From Rhodanobacteraceae bacterium (lineage in GTDB: Bacteria; Pseudomonadota; Gammaproteobacteria; Xanthomonadales; Rhodanobacteraceae): DNA of 64,000 bases. Positions 1 through 8,762 of the stretch are shown here, piece by piece. The stretch is from assembly GCA_030167125.1 (NCBI GenBank), contig CP126531.1:124001-188000 (forward strand). The letters are read 5' to 3'. How positions within the stretch are numbered: position 1 is the first letter of the stretch; every line of letters starts with the position of its first letter. Below the pieces are notes generated by a model that saw only the letters and a list, made by a program, of their open reading frames with translations, was not told where the DNA came from and searched no databases. The position numbers and the translations under genes were made by a program.

Positions 1-31
1 TCGCCACCGTTTCCCGGCCAAGGAGGCAACC

Positions 32-271
32 GTGGCCCCGTCTTCGTTCGGCCCTTCCGGACCGGACCTGCACCTGAGCCAGGACCGGATCAGGGACGAA
101 TGGAGCCGCCTGGGCGACAGGCTGCGGCGCCGCTGGCGCAAGCTCACCCGCGAAGACGTGGAATGCCCCGGCGGCAATGCCGCCTACCTGGCCGGACTGC
201 TGCAACAGCGTTACGGCGTGGATCGCCGCGAAGCCTTGTTGCAGGTCTTCGAGTTCGAGAGCGAACTTTGA
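32..271 (+). CDS. CsbD-like stress-response family protein
   Basis: 79 residues, small and soluble, with no signal peptide. The pattern (an 'eW..L.d.lR.rW.KLT.eDve' segment around residues 22-43, followed by 'YLAGLLQQRYG..REAL') is that of CsbD-like small stress proteins, whose biochemical role is unknown. The start is GTG at 32, chosen because a strong AGGAGG lies at 21-26 with normal spacing. It ends 21 bases before the histidine kinase and is in the same frame, so the two are probably co-transcribed. The family call rests on motif resemblance only. Confidence 0.75.
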   Translation: MAPSSFGPSGPDLHLSQDRIRDEWSRLGDRLRRRWRKLTREDVECPGGNAAYLAGLLQQRYGVDRREALLQVFEFESEL

Positions 272-292
272 GGAGCACAGGGATGCCCGCCC

Positions 293-2035
293 TTGTCTGA
301 TGCACGTTCCGGCAGCGACGCCGAATCCGCGCTGCGCGCCAGCGAAGGCTGGATCGCCGCACAGAACGAAGCGCTGCGGTCCGCCCTCGCCGATGCGCCG
401 CTCGAGACATCGCTGGGTCCGCTGATCCGCGGCGTTCGCGCGCAAGACCCGGATCTTCGCTGCGCCATCTACCTGTTCGATGCGGCGGGCACGGCGCTGC
501 ATCACGTCGCCGGTCTGGATGAAGACGGCGCGAGTCTGGCGGAGGGTTCCGATGTCGATGCGGATTCGCTGGCGAACGCCTTGGCCATTCCCGCCGCGCA
601 GCCAGTCATCATTCCCGACGTGACGGTCGAGCCGCGCTGGACGCCGTGGTTGCCGGTGGCCCGTGCGCTCGACATCCGCGCCTGCTGGTCGTTCCCGATC
701 CGCACCGGCGAGGGCAGGTTCCTCGGCGTGCTCGCGATGTATGGCCGGCAGGCGCGCAGCGCGACGCCACGCGACCACGACATCGTCGCGAGCCTGGCGC
801 GCACCGCCGCCCTCATCATCGTGCGCCACCAGGAGCGCGAAGCGCGCGAGCGCGACGTGGCGCAACTGCGCGCAAGCCACGCTCAGCTCGAACAGGCGAA
901 CCGCGCAAAGGACGAATTCCTGGCGATGCTCGGACACGAATTGCGCAATCCGTTGCAGCCGATCGTGAGCATCCTCGAATTGATGCGGCTTCGCCACTCC
1001 GACGCATTGGCCGGGGAACGCGCGATCATCGAGGCGCAGGTCAAACACCTCCAGGGCATGGTCGACGACATGCTCGACGTGGCACGCATCGTGCACGGCA
1101 AGCTGGAACTGCAAAAGGCGCCGCAGGATCTGGGCGACACGATCCTGCGCGCGATCGAAGCGGTGCGCCCCGTGCTCGAAGAGAGCCGGCAGCAGATCGA
1201 GATGTCGGTCGCGGCGGCGCTGGTGGTCGACGGCGACCGGCGGCGGCTGATGCAGGTGTTCGCCAACCTCCTGGGCAACGCGGCCAAGTATTCGCCGCCC
1301 GGATCGACGATCGTCGTGGGCGCCGCCGTCGAAAACGGCCAGGCCACGGTTCGCGTGCGCGATTCGGGCGTCGGCATCGATCCCGCACTGCGGCCGCACA
1401 TCTTCGACATGTTCACGCAGGATCCGCAATCCAGCGGGCAGTCGCACGGCGGCCTGGGACTCGGGCTTTCGATCGTGCACAAGCTGGTGAAGTTGCACGG
1501 CGGCAGCGTCGAAGCGCACAGCGAGGGCCGCGGCCACGGCAGCGAATTCGTCGTGCGGCTGCCGCTCGCCGGACTGCGCGACGCCGCGCTTCCGCGGCCG
1601 GAGGTCGAGTCGAGCAAAGCCGTCCGCGGTCGAAACCGGACCCGAATCCTGATCGTCGACGACTACGCGCCCGCGGCGGACAGCCTTTCCGAACTGTTGC
1701 AGGTGCAAGGCTTCGAAACGCGCGTTGCACGCGACGGCGCCGAGGCACTGGACGCCGCGATCGGCTTCAAGCCGACGCTGGCGCTGATCGACATCGGCTT
1801 GCCGCAAATGGACGGCTACGAACTCGCGCGCCGGCTGCGCGCCACTGTGGGCCTCGAGAACCTGAGGCTCGTCGCGCTCACCGGTTTCGGCCAGGCGGGC
1901 GACCTCGCCCGCGCGGAAGAGGCCGGTTTCGATGCGCACCTGCTCAAGCCGGTGAGCCTGGAGCGGCTCGACGAAGTCACCCGGTTGGCGGGCGCGCCGA
2001 ACGAGCCGCGCGGACCGCGAAACGACATCGGGTAA
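293..2035 (+). CDS. Hybrid sensor histidine kinase (GAF-HisKA-HATPase-REC)
   Basis: 580 residues, cytoplasmic: no signal peptide or membrane segment is visible. Domains in order are a GAF sensor (about 30-180), a short coiled coil, a HisKA dimerisation domain with the H-box LGHELRNPLQPI (phospho-acceptor His215), a HATPase_c domain with NAAKYS (N box), DSGVGI (G1) and GGLGLGLSI (G2), and a receiver domain (about 451-565) with VDDY at its start and Asp500 in LIDIGLP as phospho-acceptor. The receiver is the last domain and no output domain or adjacent response regulator is present, so the phosphate must go elsewhere or the receiver acts as an internal brake. The start is uncertain: TTG at 293 is the only reasonable in-frame initiator after the upstream stop, but the AGGAG at 271-275 is better spaced for an ATG at 283 that leads to a five-residue dead end. 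Confidence 0.9.
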   Translation: MSDARSGSDAESALRASEGWIAAQNEALRSALADAPLETSLGPLIRGVRAQDPDLRCAIYLFDAAGTALHHVAGLDEDGASLAEGSDVDADSLANALAIPAAQPVIIPDVTVEPRWTPWLPVARALDIRACWSFPIRTGEGRFLGVLAMYGRQARSATPRDHDIVASLARTAALIIVRHQEREARERDVAQLRASHAQLEQANRAKDEFLAMLGHELRNPLQPIVSILELMRLRHSDALAGERAIIEAQVKHLQGMVDDMLDVARIVHGKLELQKAPQDLGDTILRAIEAVRPVLEESRQQIEMSVAAALVVDGDRRRLMQVFANLLGNAAKYSPPGSTIVVGAAVENGQATVRVRDSGVGIDPALRPHIFDMFTQDPQSSGQSHGGLGLGLSIVHKLVKLHGGSVEAHSEGRGHGSEFVVRLPLAGLRDAALPRPEVESSKAVRGRNRTRILIVDDYAPAADSLSELLQVQGFETRVARDGAEALDAAIGFKPTLALIDIGLPQMDGYELARRLRATVGLENLRLVALTGFGQAGDLARAEEAGFDAHLLKPVSLERLDEVTRLAGAPNEPRGPRNDIG

Positions 2036-2055
2036 CCCGGTCGTCGGCGCCGGTG

Positions 2056-2955
2056 TCAGTCGTCATCCGGCGGCGCGGCCGCGCGCAACGCCTCGGTCGA
2101 AGGCACGAAGTAGTACGCGCCGGTGAGCGGATGCGTGTAGCGCGTCAGCGCATCGCGCACGCCGTTGGTCACGCCGGCCATGCTTTCCAGCATGGCCTCG
2201 AGCGGCCGCTGCTCCGCACAGAACCCGACGAACATGGTGCCGTGGCGCGTCGTGGTGCCGAACGGCATGTTGCGCCGGAACACGTGGCCGAAGGTGTCCT
2301 GGTCGGTGCGGGCCACGTGCGAAGTCGCGGGCTTGTTCTCGAGTTCGATGCTGTCGGGTTTGGTGCGTCCCATGATTTGTTCCTGGTCGTGCATCGAAAG
2401 CGCTTCCCACTGCGCCGAGTCGTGGATCCACTTCTGCAGCAGCAATACCGATCCGCCCGCGCCGGGCTTGCCTTCCGGAATGCCGACCACTTCCGGCGCC
2501 TCGACCAGCGATGGATTTTCGGTGCCGTCCACGAAGCCGGTCAGGTCGCGGTCGTGCCGGTACGGCCAACTGGTCGTCTCTTCTGCCACCGATGCGAGGC
2601 CTTTGAAACCCGCAATGATCTGGTGCGCGGTGTCGAACAACACGTCGTATGCGCTGCCGGACAACCAGATCACCGCATCGTGCTGCGTCGCCGGCATCGC
2701 GAAGCCTTCCACGCCCGCGATCGGCTGGTTGAACCCGTGCAGTCCGGCGGGCGCATCGTCTGGCGCCACCTTGCGCCACAGTTCGGGCCGGAAACCCGAC
2801 ACCAGGTTGACGCCACCGATCGTCGTCCGCGGCTCGCGCAGCGAGGCGATGGCCGTCACCAGTTCCGCGGCGGCCCGGCCGCTCGCGAGATCCCACTCCA
2901 GGTAAACGTGGGACGACGTGCCCAGGCTGAAAATGCCGCTTTGGCTGGTCTTCAT
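2056..2955 (-). CDS. yfeX: DyP-type heme peroxidase (YfeX-like)
   Basis: 299 residues, cytoplasmic, without a Tat or Sec signal, as expected for the YfeX class of dye-decolourising peroxidases. The family GxxDG motif is at 140-144 (GFVDG, catalytic Asp143), the probable proximal heme ligand is His213 in SHVART and the distal Arg is in FRRN (228). YfeX-type enzymes use hydrogen peroxide to oxidise porphyrinogens and other substrates, and the in vivo substrate is unsettled. The ATG at 2955 overlaps the stop of the upstream DUF2945 gene (ATGA), so translation is probably coupled. The reading frame stays open far upstream, but that part overlaps the DUF2945 gene and the divergent peptidase and is not coding. 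Confidence 0.95.
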   Translation of the reverse strand: MKTSQSGIFSLGTSSHVYLEWDLASGRAAAELVTAIASLREPRTTIGGVNLVSGFRPELWRKVAPDDAPAGLHGFNQPIAGVEGFAMPATQHDAVIWLSGSAYDVLFDTAHQIIAGFKGLASVAEETTSWPYRHDRDLTGFVDGTENPSLVEAPEVVGIPEGKPGAGGSVLLLQKWIHDSAQWEALSMHDQEQIMGRTKPDSIELENKPATSHVARTDQDTFGHVFRRNMPFGTTTRHGTMFVGFCAEQRPLEAMLESMAGVTNGVRDALTRYTHPLTGAYYFVPSTEALRAAAPPDDD

Positions 2956-3176
2956 GTTTTTCCCTGAGCCGTCTTCCGCAGCGCCGAACCCTTGTGCGCC
3001 GCGACGTGGTCGGTCTTGTCGCTCTTGATCTCGTATTGCGGATCGTCTTCGCTGGCGTGGTGGGTGTGGCCCTTGTAGTCGAAGTCCCGCGTGTGCACCT
3101 TGATGATCGTGCCGCTGACGTGCCCGGCCTCGGAATTCCAGGTGACGTGGTCGCCGACCTTGAAGCGCTGTGTCAT
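2952..3176 (-). CDS. HVA1 / DUF2945 small TUDOR-like protein
   Basis: 74 residues: begins MTQRFKVGDHVTWNSEAG and carries the charged, His-rich 'GTI.KVHTRDFDYKGHTHHAS.DDPQYEIKSDKTDHVAAHKGSALRK' layout typical of DUF2945 (hypervirulence-associated protein TUDOR domain). These are small stress-linked proteins with unknown partners. The ATG at 3176 is preceded by AGGAGA at good spacing. It is the first gene of a two-gene unit with the DyP peroxidase and shares a 4-base overlap with it, which suggests a shared role in oxidative stress (inference). Confidence 0.88.
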   Translation of the reverse strand: MTQRFKVGDHVTWNSEAGHVSGTIIKVHTRDFDYKGHTHHASEDDPQYEIKSDKTDHVAAHKGSALRKTAQGKT

Positions 3177-3292
3177 GGCGTTCTCCTGTTTGCCATCCCT
3201 CAACCTTACTGCGAAATGGCTCGACCGCGACTGCTTGTGAGCGTTCCGTGCCCGCGCTAACGTTGGCGCTTCGACGATTGCCGGGAGCGACG

Positions 3293-5458
3293 ATGAACCT
3301 TCGCCTTGCCGTCTGCGCGCTCGCGCTGGCCGCCGCATCGGGAGCCGCCATGGCCGCGCAACATCCGTTCAACGCACACGATCTGGCGATGATGGATCGC
3401 GTGTCCGATCCGCACCTGTCGCCGAACGGCAACGAAGTCGCGTTCACGGTGCGCAGTACCGATTGGGATGCCAACAAGGGCGTCAACAGCGTGTGGCTGC
3501 TCGACCTTTCGAAGAAGGGTGCCGAGCCGCGGCGCGTCACCGATCCGAAATTGAACGCCAACAGCCCGGCGTTCTCGCCGGACGGCAAGACGCTTTACTT
3601 CCTCGCGACCGAGAAGGATTCCACGCAACTGTGGTCGGCGCCGGTTGCGGGCGGCGAGCCCGTGCAGGTGACGCACCTGCCGCTGGACGTCGACAACTTC
3701 AAGCTGTCACCCGACGGCAAGTCGCTGCTGTTCTCCTCGCAGATATTCGAGGATTGCACGACGCTGGAATGCACGAAACAGAAACTCGATGCGAAGAAGG
3801 ACGACAAGGCGACCGGACGTTTGTACCACCGCCTGTTCGTGCGGCACTGGGACGAGTGGTCCGACCATCGCCGCGGGCAGTTGTTCGTGATGCCGCTGGA
3901 TGGTTCTTCCAAACCGGTCCTGTTGACGCGCGGCATCGACGGCGACGTGCCTAGCAAACCCGATGGCAGCAACGCCGAGTACGCATGGTCGCCCGATGGC
4001 AAGACCGTGTACTTCGACGTGCGCATCGCCGGCAAGACCGAGCCATGGTCCACCAATTTCGACGTGTATTCGGTGCCGGCCGATGGTTCCGACGCGCCGA
4101 AAAACCTGACCGCCGCGAACAAGGCCTGGGATGCGTTCCCGCTGCCTTCGCACGACGGCAAGACGCTTTATTACCTGGCGATGAAAGTGCCCGCGTTCGA
4201 AGCCGACCGCTTCGGCATCATGGCGCTCGATCTTGCGACCGGCGCCACGCGCGAAATCGATCCGCAGTGGGATCGTTCGGCCGGGCCGCTGACGCTGTCG
4301 GCCGACGGCAAGACGCTGTACACGACCGTCGCGGACGACGGCAACGTCGCGCTGTACGCCGTCGACATTGCCAGCGGCAAGCCGACGAAGTTGTTGGGCG
4401 ACGGCAGCGTGCTGGGCTTCGACGTCGCCGGCGACCGAATCGTCGCGGCGCGCCAGGACTTCACGCATCCCACCGATTTGTACACGCTGACGGCGCAAGG
4501 CAAGGACCTTGCGCAAGTCACGCACTTCAATGCGTCGCGTCTTGCGAACATCGAGTTTTCGAAAGCGACCTGGTTCACATTCAAGGGCTGGAACGGCGAC
4601 ACCGTGCACGGCTACGTGATGCCGCCGGTGGGTGCGAAGCCAGGTCAGAAATATCCCGTCGCATTCATCATCCACGGCGGTCCGCAAGGCGCGTGGCCGG
4701 ATGAATTCCATTACCGCTGGAATCCGCAAACCTACGCCGGCGCAGGTTTCGCAGTGGTCGCGATCAACTTCCACGGTTCGGTCGGTTACGGCCAGGCCTT
4801 TACCGACGCGATTTCGCAGCACTGGGGCGATCGCCCGCTCGAGGATTTGCAGAAAGGCTGGGCCGCGGCGTTGCAGCAGTTCCCGTATCTGGATGGCAAC
4901 AATGCCTGCGCGCTAGGCGCGAGCTACGGCGGCTACATGGTGTACTGGATCGCCGGCGTGTGGAACCAGCCGTGGAAATGCCTGGTCGACCACGACGGCG
5001 TGTTCGACGCGCGCATGATGTATTACGCCACCGACGAGCTGTGGTTCGAGGAACACGAAAACGGCGGCCCGCAATTCGAGCACCCGGAGAACTACGAGAA
5101 GTTCAACCCCATCGACCACGTCAAGGATTGGCGCGTGCCGATGCTGGTGATCCACGACAGCCGAGACTACCGCATCCCGGAATCGCAGGGCCTCGGCGCG
5201 TTCACCGCGCTGCAGCGCCGCGGCATCCCCAGCGAGTTCCTCAACTTCCCCGACGAGGACCACCTGGTCCTGAAACCGCAGAACAGCGTGATGTGGCACA
5301 AGACCGTGATCGACTGGCTGAAGCGCTGGACCGGATCGAGTGCTTCGTCGGCGGTGCAGTCGGGTGCGGCGGAGGCCAAGCCGCAAGAAAAAGGTACAAA
5401 CCTCTCTTCCTCCGGGAGAGGCGGAGCGGAGCGAACGTGCGCGCAGCGCGAGGGGTGA
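3293..5458 (+). CDS. S9 family prolyl-oligopeptidase-type serine peptidase
   Basis: 721 residues with a Sec signal peptide (cleavage after AAMA, about residue 21), so periplasmic. An N-terminal beta-propeller of repeated 'SPDGK.l.f' blades (PD40-like, about 35-430) is followed by an alpha/beta hydrolase domain. The catalytic triad is Ser544 in GASYGGY, Asp625 in DSRDYRIP and His657 in DEDHLVL. Such enzymes cleave peptides or acyl-aminoacyl peptides, often in peptide scavenging. The start at 3293 is chosen for the signal peptide; an in-frame extension to 3170 overlaps the divergent gene. The last 30 or so residues, after the natural end near WTGSSAS, are translated from a hairpin repeat (see 5396-5550), so the C-terminus is probably an acquired tail. 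Confidence 0.95.
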   Translation: MNLRLAVCALALAAASGAAMAAQHPFNAHDLAMMDRVSDPHLSPNGNEVAFTVRSTDWDANKGVNSVWLLDLSKKGAEPRRVTDPKLNANSPAFSPDGKTLYFLATEKDSTQLWSAPVAGGEPVQVTHLPLDVDNFKLSPDGKSLLFSSQIFEDCTTLECTKQKLDAKKDDKATGRLYHRLFVRHWDEWSDHRRGQLFVMPLDGSSKPVLLTRGIDGDVPSKPDGSNAEYAWSPDGKTVYFDVRIAGKTEPWSTNFDVYSVPADGSDAPKNLTAANKAWDAFPLPSHDGKTLYYLAMKVPAFEADRFGIMALDLATGATREIDPQWDRSAGPLTLSADGKTLYTTVADDGNVALYAVDIASGKPTKLLGDGSVLGFDVAGDRIVAARQDFTHPTDLYTLTAQGKDLAQVTHFNASRLANIEFSKATWFTFKGWNGDTVHGYVMPPVGAKPGQKYPVAFIIHGGPQGAWPDEFHYRWNPQTYAGAGFAVVAINFHGSVGYGQAFTDAISQHWGDRPLEDLQKGWAAALQQFPYLDGNNACALGASYGGYMVYWIAGVWNQPWKCLVDHDGVFDARMMYYATDELWFEEHENGGPQFEHPENYEKFNPIDHVKDWRVPMLVIHDSRDYRIPESQGLGAFTALQRRGIPSEFLNFPDEDHLVLKPQNSVMWHKTVIDWLKRWTGSSASSAVQSGAAEAKPQEKGTNLSSSGRGGAERTCAQREG

Positions 5459-5550
5459 GGGTACGGGTCTTGCGTAAAGCGCAACTGTTGCGCGGAGGCG
5501 TACCCTCATCCGGCCTTGCGGGCCACCTTCTCCCAGAGGAGAAGGAAAAC
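5396..5550. repeat. Bipartite hairpin repeat (CCTCTC...GAGAGG family)
   Basis: A G+C-rich repeat made of 'CCTCTTCCTCCGGGAGAGG' plus 'GGGTGAGGGTACGG' on the left and the inverse 'CGTACCCTCATCCGGCC...CTTCTCC' on the right. The two halves are inverted copies that could fold into one large stem. A closely similar element lies at 7377-7520. The left half encodes the end of the S9 peptidase; the right half reaches the end of the acyl-CoA dehydrogenase gene, so it may serve as the terminator between two convergent genes. Confidence 0.75.
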
Positions 5551-5556
5551 CATCAC

Positions 5557-7350
5557 TCACCCAAACAACGCATCCGGCATCGCCAGCACGCTGTCGGCGC
5601 CGGCCTGCATCGCGGCGAGATGCGTGCGGGTGCGCGGCAGGATGCGATCGAAATAGAAGCGCGCGGTCAGGCGCTTGGCCTGCTTGAAGTCTTCGGAATG
5701 CGTCGACGTATCCGCCGCGGCGACGCCGCGCGCCCATGCATATGCCAGCGCCACGTAGCCGGAATAGAACAGGTAATCGACCGCGGCGACACCGATTTCG
5801 TCCGGATTGGAAACCGCGCGCAGCCCGAGCCCCTGCGTGACCTCGGCCCATTCCTTGGCCAGCGCGGAAAGTTTCGGAATGAAGGGCTTCAGCGCATCGT
5901 CGTTCGCATGCTGCGCGCAGAACCCGGCGAGATGTTCCAGGAACAACCGCAGGCCTTCGCCGCGCTGCTGCACGATCTTGCGGCCCAAGAGATCCAGCGC
6001 CTGGATGCCGGTGGTGCCTTCGTAGATCGTGGTGATGCGCGCGTCGCGCGCGTACTGCTCCATGCCTTGCTCCACGATGTAACCGTGGCCGCCATGGATC
6101 TGCAGCGCGAGGCCGGTGCACTCATTGGCGTTCTCGGTGAGCATGGCCTTGATGATGGGCGTCAGGAACGACACCAGCGCCTCGGCGCGCTGCACTTCCT
6201 TTTCGTCGGTCGAACGATGCTGGATGTCCACCAGCGTCGCGGCGTACAGGCCCAGCGCGCGGCCGCCTTCGATCAGCGCCTTCTGCGTCAGCAGCATACG
6301 GCGCACATCACCATGCACGATCAGCGGATCGGCCGGCTTGTCGGGAAACTTCGCGCCTGACAGCGCGCGCATCTGCAGGCGTTCGCGCGCGTACGACAAC
6401 GCATTCTGGTACGCACGCTCGCTGAGCGCGAGGCCCTGCAGGCCGACCGCAAGACGCGCGGTATTCATCATGGTGAACATCGCGTTCAAGCCTTTGTTGG
6501 GCTCACCGATCAGCCAGCCTTGCGCGCCGTCGAAATTCAGCACGCAAGTCGCGGAACCCTTGAGGCCCATCTTGTGCTCGATGGAGCCGCAGCGCACGCC
6601 GTTGCGTTCGCCCGCGTTGCCGTCCTTGCCGACCTTGAACTTCGGCACGATGAACAGCGAGATGCCCTTCACGCCCTTCGGTGCATCCGGCAACCTCGCC
6701 AACACCAGGTGCACGATGTTGTCGGTGAAGTCGTGTTCGCCTGCGGTGATGAAGATCTTGGTGCCGCTGATTGCGTGGCTGCCATCCGTGTTCGGCTCGG
6801 CACGCGTTTTCAGCAAGCCAAGATCAGAACCGCAGTGCGCTTCGGTGAGGCACATCGTGCCGGTCCACTCGCCCGAGGCGATGCGTTTCAGGAACGCTTC
6901 CTTCTGCCAGTCCTCGCCGTGCACGCGCAGCGCTTCGGTGGCGCCGTGCGACAGCAGCGGATACGTGCCCCAAGCGAGGTTGGCGGAATCGATCATTTCC
7001 TTGACCGGTGCGCCGAGGGTTTCCGGCAAGCCTTGTCCGCCCGCGGATTCGGGCGCGGTCAGGCCGGCCCAGCCGCCTTCGACGTATTGCTCGTACGCGC
7101 GCTTGAAACCCTTGGGCGTTTTCACGCCGCCCGTTTTCTTGTCGAACTTGCAGCCCTCCTGGTCGCCGGTCTCGTTGAGCGGCGCCAGCACGGTCTGCGA
7201 GAACTTCGCGGCCTCGTCCAGCACCGCGTCGATCAGCTCGCGGTTGAGCGCCTCGCAGCCGGGCAGTTTCGCGAACAGCTTTTCGACGTCCAGCAGGTCG
7301 TACAGGCAGAAGCGGATGTCGGCGAGCGGGGCGGTGTAGTTCGTGGTCAC
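5557..7350 (-). CDS. Acyl-CoA dehydrogenase, long (about 600 aa) DmdC-type
   Basis: 597 residues, longer than classical 380-residue acyl-CoA dehydrogenases. It begins TTNYTAPLADIRFCLYDLL, the N-terminus typical of the 590-600 residue class that includes 3-methylmercaptopropionyl-CoA dehydrogenase (DmdC) and uncharacterised FadE-like enzymes. FAD/substrate segments seen are MCLTEAHCGSDLG and GTKIFITAGEHDF, and the catalytic Glu lies in TTIYEGTTGIQALDL. It has the extra C-terminal domain of this class. Substrate cannot be read from sequence; fatty acyl-CoA oxidation is the default. The start is GTG at 7350, preceded by AAAGGGA; an in-frame ATG twelve codons upstream lies in a repeat and is less likely. 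Confidence 0.93.
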   Translation of the reverse strand: MTTNYTAPLADIRFCLYDLLDVEKLFAKLPGCEALNRELIDAVLDEAAKFSQTVLAPLNETGDQEGCKFDKKTGGVKTPKGFKRAYEQYVEGGWAGLTAPESAGGQGLPETLGAPVKEMIDSANLAWGTYPLLSHGATEALRVHGEDWQKEAFLKRIASGEWTGTMCLTEAHCGSDLGLLKTRAEPNTDGSHAISGTKIFITAGEHDFTDNIVHLVLARLPDAPKGVKGISLFIVPKFKVGKDGNAGERNGVRCGSIEHKMGLKGSATCVLNFDGAQGWLIGEPNKGLNAMFTMMNTARLAVGLQGLALSERAYQNALSYARERLQMRALSGAKFPDKPADPLIVHGDVRRMLLTQKALIEGGRALGLYAATLVDIQHRSTDEKEVQRAEALVSFLTPIIKAMLTENANECTGLALQIHGGHGYIVEQGMEQYARDARITTIYEGTTGIQALDLLGRKIVQQRGEGLRLFLEHLAGFCAQHANDDALKPFIPKLSALAKEWAEVTQGLGLRAVSNPDEIGVAAVDYLFYSGYVALAYAWARGVAAADTSTHSEDFKQAKRLTARFYFDRILPRTRTHLAAMQAGADSVLAMPDALFG

Positions 7351-7376
7351 AGGAATCCCTTTGTGGTGGATGAACC

Positions 7377-7520
7377 CTTCTACCATCGGGAGAGGGGCAG
7401 GGGTGAGGGTCCGGATCTGCGCGAGTCGGTTTTGCGCGAGGGCGAACCCTCATCCGGCCCTCCGGGCACAAGCAACAGCGGCGCGCTGCGCCCCTTCTCC
7501 CGGGGGGAGAAGGAAACAGA
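7377..7520. repeat. Bipartite hairpin repeat, second copy
   Basis: Left half 'CGGGAGAGGGGCAGGGGTGAGGG', right half 'GAACCCTCATCCGGCCCTCCGGG...CCTTCTCCCGGGGGGAGAAGG'. The overall plan is the same as at 5396-5550: two inverted arms around a G+C-rich core. It fills the gap between the acyl-CoA dehydrogenase start and the lipoprotein gene end. Confidence 0.75.
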
Positions 7521-8018
7521 TCAGCGCCAGATGTTCGACACACCCGGCACCGGCGAAATGTAACCCTTGCCGTCCAGCTTGAACGACTGCGCGCCACCTT
7601 TTTCGCCCTTGCCGACGGAAAGCGTGCCCTTCAATTCGTACTGGATGGCATTGCGTTTCGCGGCAGCCAGCGCGGCAGCACCGCCGGTATCCGGCTTGAA
7701 GGTTGCCGTCGCGATGTCGGCGTCCATCGCGGGAATGTCGAGTGCGGGCGAGAACGCGACGTGTCCGGCCGGCTTGCCGTCGAGCGTGAGCTCGGCGTCG
7801 ATCGCATAGACGTGCATGCCGGTGTCGTAGCTGTAATTCTGGAAGCGCACCACGGCGGCCCAGGTGCCGTCGCTGTTGACGGTGAGCTGCTGGATGCTGG
7901 CGGTGGGCGGTTGCAGTTTGGCGCCGAAGCCGGTGCAAGCAGCGAGCATCAGCGCGGCGCTTGCCAGCGCCACGGCGAAGCATGCGCGGAAGCAGAAGTG
8001 CAACGGACGGGCGATCAT
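7521..8018 (-). CDS. LEA type 2-like outer-membrane lipoprotein
   Basis: 165 residues with a lipoprotein signal (lipobox LAAC, lipidated Cys28). The mature part looks like a single beta-rich domain of the water-stress/LEA14 type ('PTASIQQLTVNSDGTWAAVVRFQNYS...'). Proteins of this kind are common in Xanthomonadales and have no established role. No partner is evident; upstream is the unrelated mod operon. Confidence 0.85.
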   Translation of the reverse strand: MIARPLHFCFRACFAVALASAALMLAACTGFGAKLQPPTASIQQLTVNSDGTWAAVVRFQNYSYDTGMHVYAIDAELTLDGKPAGHVAFSPALDIPAMDADIATATFKPDTGGAAALAAAKRNAIQYELKGTLSVGKGEKGGAQSFKLDGKGYISPVPGVSNIWR

Positions 8019-8054
8019 CGGCCGGCTCCTCGGCAGCGGAAAGCGAACGCTACT

Positions 8055-8762
8055 CTAACCCGAAGCGCTGGCGGCGGGTGCACCGATCGTCACGGCCGGC
8101 GCACCCGTCGCGATTTCGAAAGCGCGGACATCCTGCAGCGCTTCCAGCCGGCCGTCCTCGATGCGCGCGACCTGGTCGGCCAGCGCGATCACCTCGTCGG
8201 GCTGGTGGCTGACGAGGATCGTGGTGACGGCGAATTCGCGCTTCAGTCCGCGCAGGTGTTCCAGCACTTCCACGCGCGCCTCGCGGTGCAGGTTGGCGAG
8301 CGGTTCGTCCAGCAGCAGTGCGTGCGGCTGGCGCAGCAGCGCGCGGCCGATCGCGACGCGCCGTGCCTGCCCGCCGGAAAGCTGGCCGGGCTTGCGTTTC
8401 ATCAGCGCGGCAAGCTGCAGCAACTGGACGACATCGTCGAACGCGCGCGCGGCATCGCGCGGCATGCCGTAGCGCAGGTTTTCGCGGACCGTGAGGTGCG
8501 GAAACAGGCGCGCGTCCTGGAACACCACGCCGAGGTTGCGCCGCGGCGTGGACACATCGACGCCGGCGCGGCTGTCGAACAGGACGTGGTCGTTGATGGC
8601 CATGCGGCCGCGTTGCGGCCGCAGCAGTCCCGCGATCGCGAGCAGGGTGGACGTCTTGCCGCAACCGGAAGGGCCGAACAGCGCCAGCGCGCGCGCGGAC
8701 GATCGCAGGGCGAGTTCCAGCGAAAACTCGCCGCGTTGCAGGGCGAGGTCGAGTTCGATCAT
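8055..8762 (-). CDS. modC: Molybdate ABC transporter ATP-binding protein
   Basis: 235 residues. Walker A is GPSGCGKTS (about 32-40), the signature is LSGGQARR, Walker B is ALLLDEP, and the H-loop is in SHQPDE. It energises uptake of molybdate (or tungstate) through ModB. The length fits only the nucleotide-binding domain: the C-terminal TOBE/Mop molybdate-binding domain of typical 350-residue ModC is missing. The ATG at 8762 overlaps the modB stop by 4 bases. It is the last gene of modA-modB-modC on this strand. Confidence 0.93.
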   Translation of the reverse strand: MIELDLALQRGEFSLELALRSSARALALFGPSGCGKTSTLLAIAGLLRPQRGRMAINDHVLFDSRAGVDVSTPRRNLGVVFQDARLFPHLTVRENLRYGMPRDAARAFDDVVQLLQLAALMKRKPGQLSGGQARRVAIGRALLRQPHALLLDEPLANLHREARVEVLEHLRGLKREFAVTTILVSHQPDEVIALADQVARIEDGRLEALQDVRAFEIATGAPAVTIGAPAASASG

